Positions 1-5,876 of a stretch of 13,440 nt of DNA are shown piece after piece. A program made the position numbers and the translations under genes. The notes under the pieces are model-generated. The model was not told the origin of the DNA. It worked only from the letters and a program-made list of their open reading frames with translations, and did no database searches. Numbering within the stretch: position 1 is the first letter of the stretch; each line of letters opens with the position of its first letter. Origin of the DNA: Myxococcales bacterium (GTDB lineage: Bacteria; Myxococcota_A; Bradymonadia; Bradymonadales; Bradymonadaceae); NCBI GenBank assembly GCA_007120915.1, contig SKMT01000341.1:1-13440 (forward strand). Reading direction: 5' to 3'.

Positions 1-1
1 A

Positions 2-79
2 AAATTCGCCCGAGGCCAAAGTGAGACGACGAGACAGATTCACATCGGCGAGGAGTCTCACGCCGGGATCGGCGAATTT
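2..79. repeat. Imperfect inverted repeat at the left edge, downstream of the flippase gene
   Basis: Bases 2-10 (AAATTCGCC) are the exact reverse complement of 71-79. Inside them, 21-27 (GTGAGAC) is the exact reverse complement of 55-61. The two paired blocks are separated by 10 and 9 bases, so the whole can fold as one long imperfect hairpin with an apical loop of about 27 bases. It starts 38 bp beyond the flippase stop codon on the minus strand, so it could act as a terminator or be a small repeat. There is no clear T-run. The window edge prevents seeing what lies further left. Confidence 0.4.
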
Positions 80-116
80 GGCCGCCGGGGTGCATACGCA
101 TTTCCGGAGTCCTGCA

Positions 117-1589
117 CTAGTCGGTCTTCACCAGTTGTCTCATCTCCTGGATCTCCCCCCACACAAGCGGCAGCGCCACCGCCAGATAGACCATCCCCCC
201 GGCGATGACGAAGCCCATCGTCTGTACCAGCGACTCCAGCGACCACTGCGCCTGAAGCACCGCCAGTGTCACGCCCATGCAACTGGTGGCGATCAGGGTG
301 GGGCCCACCGCGCGCAACACCTGCGCCTCCGTGGTGCCGATGGTGGTTCTGAGAAACCAGTGAAAGGCAAGACGAGAGACGGTCTTGCTGGCGATCACCG
401 CCGCACCGGCGCCGACGAGCCCCCAGTAGTGCACGCCCACCAGCAATCCGGGCACCATCACCCCCATGCTCACGCACATCTTGACCTTGAACGCCAGATC
501 GGGCCGGTCCACCGCCTTCAGCGCGTCGGAGTTCGTCCCGCCGATGACGTGGATGAAGGCGGCGACGGCAAGCAGCTTCAGAGGCGCCACGCCCTCGTGC
601 CACTCCTCGCCGAACCCGTAAATCAGAAGCGGCTCGCTGTACACGAACAGAGCGCACAGAATCGGGGCGACCAGAAGGGTGTTCACCCGAATCGAGCCCA
701 GGTAGTAGCGGTTCAGCCGCTCCAGATCGTCCTGCAGCCTGCTGTACGTCGGGTAGAGAACCTTGCGCAAAACGGCCATCAACTTTGCGCGAATCGCGTC
801 GGTGAGAAGAAAGGCGATCGCATAGGCGCCGAGGCTGGCCGCCCCCACCAGCTTACCGACGATCAGGTAGTCGGCCTGCTTGGAGATGAACGTGAAGATG
901 CGCTGGCCCGTGATATACCCGCCGAACACCAGAATCCGTTTGAGCGCGCTCGGCGAAAACGACGACTTCGGCGCCGAGGGATACAGAAGCCGAAGGATCA
1001 CCGTCTGCAACAGCTCGAAGACCACCCACTGCGCAACCAGCGCCCACACTCCGGCCCCGCCGAAGGCCAGGGCAATGGCGACGATGGCGCCCACGAAGGT
1101 CGAGAACATCTCCACCTTCGCCAGCTCCTTAAACCGCAGATCGCGGCGAAGAAGCGACCGGGTGACCACAGCGAAGGGCCGGATCAACACCGGCAGCGCC
1201 AACACCAGAACGATGGCCGTCAATTCTGGCTCTTCGTAAAACCAGGCCACCCCCGGCGCCCCGGGGATAACCACAAACAGATAAAACCCGATGCCCACCG
1301 CGATCGCACCGATGTGCCCGGTGTACAGATCGACGTCGTTCAACTCCTGGTCACGCCGCTGCACCAGCGCCGATTCGATCCCCAGCTTTTCGATGGTCTG
1401 GATCAACCCGGTGAACACCACGGCCATGCCCACCAGACCGAAGTGCTCCGGAGCCAGAAGCCGCGCCAGAATCAGCTTCGTCGCAAAGCTGGCAATGTTC
1501 GCAAAGATCAGCCCACCGCCCTTCCACAGCGTCCCGCGGAAAACACGGCGGAAAAAAGATCGGTCCGACGACCCATCGGCTCGACTCAT
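117..1589 (-). CDS. Polysaccharide/lipopolysaccharide flippase, Wzx/WzxC type (MOP superfamily)
   Basis: This 490-residue integral membrane protein very likely moves lipid-linked saccharide units from the cytoplasmic to the periplasmic face of the inner membrane, for O-antigen, capsule or exopolysaccharide assembly. The sequence shows about a dozen hydrophobic segments from about residue 20 to the end. The N-terminal block has the family pattern: a basic stretch, 'LWKGGGLIFANIASFATKL', then 'RLLAPEHFGLVGMA' and an 'ALVQRRDQ' loop. Length (usually 420-500) and this N-terminus match the Polysacc_synt family. The start ATG at 1587-1589 follows a GGGGAG ribosome site at very short spacing. No glycosyltransferase or polymerase gene is visible in the window, so the saccharide substrate cannot be inferred. 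The gene points the same way as gloA, but the hairpin-rich 196-bp gap argues against simple co-transcription. Confidence 0.85.
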   Translation of the reverse strand: MSRADGSSDRSFFRRVFRGTLWKGGGLIFANIASFATKLILARLLAPEHFGLVGMAVVFTGLIQTIEKLGIESALVQRRDQELNDVDLYTGHIGAIAVGIGFYLFVVIPGAPGVAWFYEEPELTAIVLVLALPVLIRPFAVVTRSLLRRDLRFKELAKVEMFSTFVGAIVAIALAFGGAGVWALVAQWVVFELLQTVILRLLYPSAPKSSFSPSALKRILVFGGYITGQRIFTFISKQADYLIVGKLVGAASLGAYAIAFLLTDAIRAKLMAVLRKVLYPTYSRLQDDLERLNRYYLGSIRVNTLLVAPILCALFVYSEPLLIYGFGEEWHEGVAPLKLLAVAAFIHVIGGTNSDALKAVDRPDLAFKVKMCVSMGVMVPGLLVGVHYWGLVGAGAAVIASKTVSRLAFHWFLRTTIGTTEAQVLRAVGPTLIATSCMGVTLAVLQAQWSLESLVQTMGFVIAGGMVYLAVALPLVWGEIQEMRQLVKTD

Positions 1590-1621
1590 CGACTCCCCAC
1601 GGTCAGTTGTCTGTTACAGAG

Positions 1622-1661
1622 GCGGTCCCGTTGGAACGGTACAATCTAAGCACGGGACCGC
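1622..1661. repeat. Stem-loop upstream of the flippase gene
   Basis: GCGGTCCCGT at 1622-1631 is exactly reverse-complementary to 1652-1661, enclosing a 20-base loop. A smaller palindrome, CCGTT-GG-AACGG, overlaps its left arm at 1628-1639, so two mutually exclusive folds are possible. It lies 32 bp upstream of the flippase start on the minus strand. It could be a 5' leader structure of that gene or a terminator for transcripts arriving from gloA. No T-run follows on either strand. Confidence 0.5.
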
Positions 1662-1696
1662 TTCTGGTGTACAAAAGCCCCTCGTACACCAGAAGC
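1660..1696. repeat. 13-bp perfect inverted repeat built from the CTTCTGGTGTAC word
   Basis: GCTTCTGGTGTAC at 1660-1672 is exactly reverse-complementary to 1684-1696, with an 11-base loop. It overlaps the preceding stem-loop by two bases, so both hairpins cannot be fully formed at once. Its arm is the same word that ends the 75-bp repeats at 1784 and 2363, and a variant follows the stop codon at 3900. This suggests one repeat family. On the minus strand the loop reads GAGGGGCTTTT. It may stop transcription coming from gloA, but this is inference. Confidence 0.6.
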
Positions 1697-1709
1697 TCCT
1701 CGACGCCTG

Positions 1710-1784
1710 CACGGCTTCCCTCCCCACGAGCCACGAGTGGGGAGGTGCCGCGAAGCGGCGGAGGGGCACCCCGCACACCAGAAG
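1710..1784. repeat. 75-bp hairpin repeat, copy 1 (directly after gloA)
   Basis: This copy matches 2289-2363 in the same orientation with 6 differences in 75 bases. It contains two hairpins: CCTCCCCAC (1719-1727) with GTGGGGAGG (1737-1745), and GCCGC-GAA-GCGGC (1747-1759). Four of the six differences are two complementary pairs that keep the second stem intact. It ends one base from the gloA stop codon, so on the minus strand it begins the gloA 3' region and may act as a terminator or RNA-stability element. It resembles REP/PU-type dispersed intergenic repeats in architecture, but its sequence is not one I can name. Confidence 0.75.
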
Positions 1785-1785
1785 C

Positions 1786-2208
1786 TCACCAACTACCCGT
1801 CGACTCCATCGACGCCCAGGGCTCCTTCGGCTCCAACGGCTCGCCCTTCTGCAACAACTCCACGGAGATGTCGTCCGGCGACTTGATAAACGCCATACGG
1901 CCATCGCGGGGCGGGCGGTTGATCGTCACCCCGCCATCCTGGAGCCGCTCGCAGACCTCGTAGATGTCGTCGACCTCAAAGGCCAGGTGCCCGAAGTTAC
2001 GGGCGTTGCCGTAGGTGTCGGGCACCTCCCAGTTGTAGGTCAGCTCCACGGTGGCGTGGTCGTCGCCCGGGGCCTTCAGAAAAATCAGAGTGTACTCGCC
2101 GGCTTCCACCTTTTTGCGGCGCACCTCTTCGAGGCCCAGCAGATCGCAGTAGAAGTGCAGTGATTCGTCGACATCGCGGATACGCACCATGCTGTGCAGA
2201 AATTTCAC
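1786..2208 (-). CDS. gloA: Glyoxalase I (lactoylglutathione lyase), GTG start
   Basis: This 140-residue cytosolic enzyme isomerises the hemithioacetal of methylglyoxal and glutathione (or another thiol) to the lactoylthiol, the first step of methylglyoxal detoxification. It belongs to the vicinal-oxygen-chelate fold. All four metal ligands expected from E. coli GloA are in place: His5, Glu55 (in 'ATVELTYNW'), His74 (in 'NFGHLAFEVDD') and Glu117 (in 'ISVELL'). The length equals the short bacterial, Ni-type class. The frame is open further upstream, but the GTG at 2208 is the right start: it places the first ligand at residue 5, and GGAGG stands 5 bases before it. Upstream extension would translate the 75-bp repeat. 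The gene is bracketed by the two repeat copies. No glyoxalase II gene is nearby. Confidence 0.92.
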   Translation of the reverse strand: MKFLHSMVRIRDVDESLHFYCDLLGLEEVRRKKVEAGEYTLIFLKAPGDDHATVELTYNWEVPDTYGNARNFGHLAFEVDDIYEVCERLQDGGVTINRPPRDGRMAFIKSPDDISVELLQKGEPLEPKEPWASMESTGSW

Positions 2209-2211
2209 GGG

Positions 2212-2218
2212 TTCCTCC
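2212..2218 (-). promoter_or_regulatory. Ribosome binding site deciding the gloA GTG start
   Basis: On the minus strand GGAGGAA is followed by CCC and the GTG codon at 2208. The GGAGG core is 5 bases from the start. It is the only good ribosome site in this reading frame and supports the short, family-length protein. Confidence 0.75.
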
Positions 2219-2288
2219 GGTTGTAGTCGCTGACAGTCAGAAGCGGGGCGAATGTAGGAACGGGGATCGGTGAGATCAATGGAGCTTA

Positions 2289-2363
2289 CACGGCTTCCCT
2301 CCCCACGAGGCACGAGTGGGGAGGTGTCCCGAAGGGACGGAGGGGCACCTCGCACACCAGAAG
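2289..2363. repeat. 75-bp hairpin repeat, copy 2 (between divergent gloA and the 2479 gene)
   Basis: This direct copy of 1710-1784 has exactly the same length and lies 579 bp away. Its hairpins are CCTCCCCAC (2298-2306) with GTGGGGAGG (2316-2324), and GTCCC-GAA-GGGAC (2326-2338). The second stem differs from copy 1 by two swapped base pairs (C:G to T:A and G:C to C:G), so pairing is preserved. The copy starts 81 bp upstream of the gloA start codon and ends 115 bp before the start at 2479, inside a divergent promoter region. The rest of the 270-bp gap (2209-2478) holds no convincing promoter. Confidence 0.75.
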
Positions 2364-2478
2364 AACCCAAGCGTTACAAACCGTTTCACGGAAATACGAA
2401 AGATCGGGGTCCAATCTGTCGACAACAAGAACAGGGGCCCACTGTAGCAACACAACCTGCATCACGGAGGAACAGACC

Positions 2479-3900
2479 ATGACCGATCCCGTCAACAGCA
2501 GCTCGCCGCAGCCGACCACATCGACCCAGTCGACCCACGAAAGCTCGTCGGTGGAAACCAACCCACCCGAAGCGCCGCAGACCGACCGCGCCGAATCCGG
2601 CCCGGGCACCGAGGATGTCTGGGAGACGGCGGTGTCGAACCCGTTCGACCAGTTCGGAGAACACTCTCCCGAAAGTTACGACGCCTCCGATGTACAGGGC
2701 GAAGAGATGTCCGCCTGGGAGATGCAGGCCGCAGCCAACGCGGCCGATGAAGGCACCTTCAACATCGAGGACAACCGAGCCACCGGCGCCATCGAACAAC
2801 TGTATGACCGGGTAGTCACAGACGGCGAGAGAATCAGCACCGAGTTTTCCATCATGCGAGGCGGTGACTCGGCGCCTCCACAAGCGGATCTGATCGAGCT
2901 GGCGGGCCACCCCGACGAACTCAAGGAGACGCTGCTGGAGATCCACAACGATCCCGATACGGCCCAGGACGTGGTCGATGAGCTGCAGTCGCAGGTCGTC
3001 GCAATTGCCGGCGAACGCATCGCCGCCCAGGCCCGACCCGGTGTCGAAGATACGATCCGGAGCGTGGAGCAACTCGACAGCAGCTCCGAGAGCCGCCGGG
3101 CGTTTCTGGCGTCCATGGCCACCGTCGGCGGTGATGCCGCCACCATCGCCGAGGGGCTCGAGCAGTTTGGCCTCAGCTCGTCGGCCGCCGAAGAGATGTC
3201 CGGTGTGCTCGCCGGTATTGCCGGGGACGACGAGGCGATGCGGGCGTTTATCGACGGCGAGTCGGGAGAACGAACCATCATGGGCAGGGAGTTTTCAGGC
3301 GGCTTCGACAGCCTCGAGCGCCAGTTTTCCTCAGAGCTCGATTCAATGAAGAGCGGGCTGGAGAGTCTGAACGAAAGCCTCAGCCGCGATCAGATTCAGC
3401 ACGACCGGTTTCTCACAGATCCGACCATCGCCCCGGTGCGCGAACAGGTGCTCGAAGAGATGGGGGCTGTCACCTCACCGCCGGATCAGGTCAACGGGCT
3501 GGGAGAAGTGTTCAACGACGCCACCGCCGACTCCCAGAGAAGCCAGACGACCGAGCGGGTGATGGTCACGGTGGTCAACATCGCCGGCGCCATCGGCGCG
3601 ACGGCGGCGACGGGCGGGGGCGCAGCGCTTGCGATCGGCGGAGGCTTGCTCACCGGCGGCGCCCAGGCTGTCCCGGACATCGCCGAAGCTCAAACGGAGG
3701 CACAGCGCACCCAGGGGGCAGTCGCCGCCGACTTCGCTCCCCCCGAGCTGCTTGAGCGCGCCGAACAAGACCGAGACATCGCCTATGCCATCAACGCCGT
3801 GGGTGTGGTTGGTGGAGCCTTCGCACCGACCACGGAAGCCGGCGCGGCCGCCGGTGTAATCCAGGAGACCACATCAATGCAACATGATCTGTCGGAGTAG
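2479..3900 (+). CDS. Orphan 473-residue protein with a Gly/Ala-rich hydrophobic segment
   Basis: I do not recognise a family. The ATG follows GGAGG with 8 bases spacing, and codon use looks genuine throughout. Residues 1-75 are Ser/Thr/Pro/Glu-rich and probably disordered. About 80-355 is acidic and probably largely helical. Residues 362-398 form a hydrophobic Gly/Ala-rich stretch with repeated small-xxx-small spacing ('GGGAALAIGGGLLTGGA'), which could form a hairpin of membrane helices. A second small-residue-rich segment lies near 437-460. There is no signal peptide, and I saw no cysteine. The layout (disordered head, helical body, glycine-zipper hydrophobic region) is reminiscent of secreted translocators or pore formers, but no motif proves this. 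It could equally be a structural cytoplasmic protein. It appears monocistronic, with a lipoprotein gene 127 bp downstream. Confidence 0.8.
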   Translation: MTDPVNSSSPQPTTSTQSTHESSSVETNPPEAPQTDRAESGPGTEDVWETAVSNPFDQFGEHSPESYDASDVQGEEMSAWEMQAAANAADEGTFNIEDNRATGAIEQLYDRVVTDGERISTEFSIMRGGDSAPPQADLIELAGHPDELKETLLEIHNDPDTAQDVVDELQSQVVAIAGERIAAQARPGVEDTIRSVEQLDSSSESRRAFLASMATVGGDAATIAEGLEQFGLSSSAAEEMSGVLAGIAGDDEAMRAFIDGESGERTIMGREFSGGFDSLERQFSSELDSMKSGLESLNESLSRDQIQHDRFLTDPTIAPVREQVLEEMGAVTSPPDQVNGLGEVFNDATADSQRSQTTERVMVTVVNIAGAIGATAATGGGAALAIGGGLLTGGAQAVPDIAEAQTEAQRTQGAVAADFAPPELLERAEQDRDIAYAINAVGVVGGAFAPTTEAGAAAGVIQETTSMQHDLSE

Positions 3901-3901
3901 T

Positions 3902-3935
3902 CTTCTGGTCTGCGAAGGGACTGCTCACACACCAG
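3902..3935 (+). terminator. Possible imperfect terminator hairpin after the 473-residue gene
   Basis: The word CTTCTGGTCTGCGA starts two bases after the stop codon. Its part CTGGTCTG (3905-3912) pairs at 7 of 8 positions with CACACCAG (3928-3935). The word nearly matches the end of the 75-bp repeats, which in gloA also begins next to the stop codon. There is no T-run, so a terminator role is uncertain. It may instead be a degenerate repeat relic. Confidence 0.35.
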
Positions 3936-3957
3936 CGCCCCCACATCGCGACGGAAA

Positions 3958-3986
3958 TTTACACCTCAACGAAACACACGTACCAT
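3958..3986 (+). promoter_or_regulatory. Candidate sigma-70-type promoter for the Cys-rich lipoprotein
   Basis: TTTACA (3958-3963) and TACCAT (3981-3986) are separated by 17 bases. They match the -35 and -10 consensus at 5/6 and 4/6 positions, about 40 bp before the start codon at 4028. This is pattern matching only. Promoter consensus in this lineage is not certain. Confidence 0.3.
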
Positions 3987-4017
3987 TGCGTTGATCTGTA
4001 TCTCCTACCGATCCGGT

Positions 4018-4021
4018 GAGG
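4018..4021 (+). promoter_or_regulatory. Ribosome binding site supporting the ATG at 4028
   Basis: GAGG is followed by six bases and the ATG. The in-frame GTG at 4016 overlaps this site and would add only four residues in front of the lipoprotein signal, so the ATG is the better start. Confidence 0.55.
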
Positions 4022-4027
4022 TCTTCG

Positions 4028-5665
4028 ATGACGTATATTGCTCGTGTCTGTGTAGCTGTCGCTATCCTCTGTCTGGGCACCGCCGTCGTACTCGTCGGCT
4101 GCACCGATCCGGAGACGATGCTCGCCCCGGAAGAGGGGGGAACCCTGGGACCGGGCGGCCCGAACAGTGGCTCCAATGATGGCCCCGGTGACGATGTCGG
4201 CACCGACGCCGACGCCGACGACAACGGCAACGGCAACGGGAATGGAAACGGCAACGGCAACGGGAATGGACTCGACGACGCCTCCTGTGACGACGGAGAA
4301 CGAAGCGGGCTGCAGACCGACGTCGACTGTGGTGGGCCGAACTGCACGCGCTGCGACGAAGGCGCCGGCTGCGTCGAGGACTACGACTGCACCAGCGACC
4401 TCTGCGAAGAGGGCTTCTGCGAAGAGGGCGAGTGCAGCGATGTCGACTGCGACGGCGGTCAGGTCTGCTACCGCGGAGACTGCCGCGACGAATGTGACGC
4501 CGACGACGACTGCGACGAAGACGCTCACTGCTATCAGGGCCAACATCAGGGGTTCTGTGCTCCCGACGACTGCGATGGGGTCGACTGCCGCGGCGACGAA
4601 AGCTGCGACCAGGGCATCTGCTACAGCACCTGCGACGACATCACCGACTGCCCCGGCACAGACTGTACCGACGGGCTCTGTGTCGACGCCTGCGACACCA
4701 TCAACTGCGACGGCGACGAGACCTGCTATCGCGGCGACTGCTACGATGCCTGTGCAATCGACGGCGACTGCGACGATGGTGCGAACTGCCAGAACAACGC
4801 CTGCCTGCCCGACGACTGCGACGGCGTCTCATGCTACGACGGCGAAACCTGTGAAGACGGCGTCTGCCATCAAGACTGTCAAAACGACAGCGACTGTGAC
4901 GGCGGCAACTGTACCGACGGCATCTGCATGGACCCCTGCCAGTACGTCGACTGCCCCGGTGACCAGGGCTGCCACAAAGGGGGATGCTACGACATCTGCA
5001 CCGACCAGGACGACTGCGCCCCGGGACACTCCTGCGAGGACAATCTCTGTTTGCCCACCGCCGAATGCGGAGACTTCACCTGCGAGTTCGGTCAGATTTG
5101 CATGGACGGATTCTGCTACGACGAATGCGAAGACAATGATGACTGCCACGAAGACGCCTACTGCTTCGATGAGGGTGAGGAAGACGTCTGCATCGATCCC
5201 TGTGACCTGTTCCCCTGTCCCGACGGCAAGAACTGCTATCGCGACGAATGCTACAACTCCTGTAGTTCGGACAGCGACTGCGGAGGCAGCGAAGTCTGTT
5301 TTAACGACGCCTGTCTTCCCGAAAGCTGCAATGACGTAAACTGCTTTCCACACGAAGCCTGCTACATGGGCTACTGCCGGCCCCGCTGCTACGGCGACTC
5401 CGAGTGCATCGAGCACGACGACCCCGAGCTCGACGGCCCCAAAGGCTGCACCCAGAACGCCTGCGTGGAGACCTGCCAGTACGTCGACTGCAGCGATGAC
5501 GAAGGCTGTTATCGCGGCAACTGCTACGACGAATGCGATGACAGCGACGACTGTGACGACGAAGACGATGAAGTCTGCCACGACGGTGTCTGTCTTCCCG
5601 AAGACTGCGATGGCGTCGACTGCCTCAGCTACGAGACCTGCGACGACGGCGTCTGTACGACATAG
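4028..5665 (+). CDS. Cysteine-rich repeat lipoprotein, probably surface-exposed
   Basis: This 545-residue protein has a lipoprotein signal: a hydrophobic segment from about residue 7 and the lipobox LVGC with Cys25. The +2 residue is Thr, so sorting to the outer membrane is likely. A Gly/Asp-rich linker follows, then an Asn-Gly run (66-81). Residues 87-135 form a 'TDVDCGG' module seen in many myxobacterial-type surface proteins. From Cys136 to the end there are nine full modules and a half module of roughly 40 residues. Each full module has eight cysteines, probably four disulfides. Odd modules tend to have 'CYRGxCYxxC' and end in 'LPxxC', while even ones have 'CxDGxC' and end in 'xDPC' or similar. 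The ATG at 4028 is preferred over the GTG at 4016 because GAGG lies 6 bases before it. The function is unknown; adhesion or envelope structure is plausible but unproven. Confidence 0.85.
   Translation: MTYIARVCVAVAILCLGTAVVLVGCTDPETMLAPEEGGTLGPGGPNSGSNDGPGDDVGTDADADDNGNGNGNGNGNGNGNGLDDASCDDGERSGLQTDVDCGGPNCTRCDEGAGCVEDYDCTSDLCEEGFCEEGECSDVDCDGGQVCYRGDCRDECDADDDCDEDAHCYQGQHQGFCAPDDCDGVDCRGDESCDQGICYSTCDDITDCPGTDCTDGLCVDACDTINCDGDETCYRGDCYDACAIDGDCDDGANCQNNACLPDDCDGVSCYDGETCEDGVCHQDCQNDSDCDGGNCTDGICMDPCQYVDCPGDQGCHKGGCYDICTDQDDCAPGHSCEDNLCLPTAECGDFTCEFGQICMDGFCYDECEDNDDCHEDAYCFDEGEEDVCIDPCDLFPCPDGKNCYRDECYNSCSSDSDCGGSEVCFNDACLPESCNDVNCFPHEACYMGYCRPRCYGDSECIEHDDPELDGPKGCTQNACVETCQYVDCSDDEGCYRGNCYDECDDSDDCDDEDDEVCHDGVCLPEDCDGVDCLSYETCDDGVCTT
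4223..4270 (+). repeat. Two perfect 24-bp tandem units encoding (Asn-Gly)8
   Basis: Bases 4223-4246 and 4247-4270 are identical, including synonymous choices (GGC/GGG/GGA, AAC/AAT). They encode four Asn-Gly pairs each, inside the linker between the lipid anchor and the Cys-rich region. The identity at wobble positions points to a recent slippage or unequal-exchange duplication, so linker length probably varies between strains. Confidence 0.85.
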
Positions 5666-5695
5666 GTGGTCGGTGGTCGGTGGTCGGTGGTCGGT
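5665..5695 (+). repeat. 7-bp tandem repeat (GGTGGTC x4) at the lipoprotein stop codon
   Basis: The unit GGTGGTC repeats four times from 5665 to 5692, with a partial GGT after it. The first G is the last base of the TAG stop codon. The array lies in the lipoprotein 3' region, ahead of a hairpin and the shared terminator. Its role is unknown; slippage is expected. Confidence 0.8.
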
Positions 5696-5741
5696 ACTTG
5701 GCGCCAGGTGAACTGTGGAGGCCCAACGCTCGACCCGTAGC

Positions 5742-5772
5742 CCGGGGCCAGCCGTAGTTCAGGCTGCCCCGG
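5742..5772 (+). terminator. GC-rich hairpin downstream of the lipoprotein
   Basis: CCGGGGCCAGCC (5742-5753) pairs with GGCTGCCCCGG (5762-5772) with a single bulged base and an 8-base loop, followed by TTTCTG. It could be a first terminator for the lipoprotein transcript, or a dispersed intergenic hairpin. Confidence 0.45.
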
Positions 5773-5818
5773 TTTCTGAGATACTGAAACCCCACCCCTG
5801 ACAACGAACCAAGAACAC

Positions 5819-5852
5819 CGAAAGCCGGCCCCCCAAAGAGAGCCGGCTTTCG
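5819..5852. terminator. Bidirectional intrinsic terminator between convergent genes
   Basis: CGAAAGCCGGC (5819-5829) is exactly reverse-complementary to 5842-5852, with a 12-base loop. The stem edge is A-rich on one side and T-rich on the other, so it can serve the lipoprotein gene from the left and the acidic protein gene (stop at 5877-5879, 24 bp away) from the right. It is the best terminator in the window. Confidence 0.8.
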
Positions 5853-5876
5853 TTGCACAGTGCTGTTCGAGAAACG

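Noticed and set aside
21..1649. Long open frame of 542 codons on the plus strand opposite the flippase gene
   Set aside because: Its translation is Arg/His/Gln-rich with no domain, typical of the antisense of a GC-rich gene. The minus-strand frame gives a clear membrane transporter.
1660..2363. CRISPR array suspected from repeats around gloA
   Set aside because: There are only two 75-bp copies separated by a real gene, with no regular spacers and no cas genes.
2209..2370. N-terminal extension of gloA to an ATG at 2370
   Set aside because: It would translate the 75-bp repeat and move the first metal ligand away from residue 5. The GTG at 2208 has a good ribosome site.
4167..5339. 390-codon Thr/Ala-rich frame inside the Cys-rich lipoprotein gene
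   Set aside because: It is a +1 shadow. The periodicity simply reflects the Cys-module codons, and the true frame has a lipoprotein signal and ordered cysteines.
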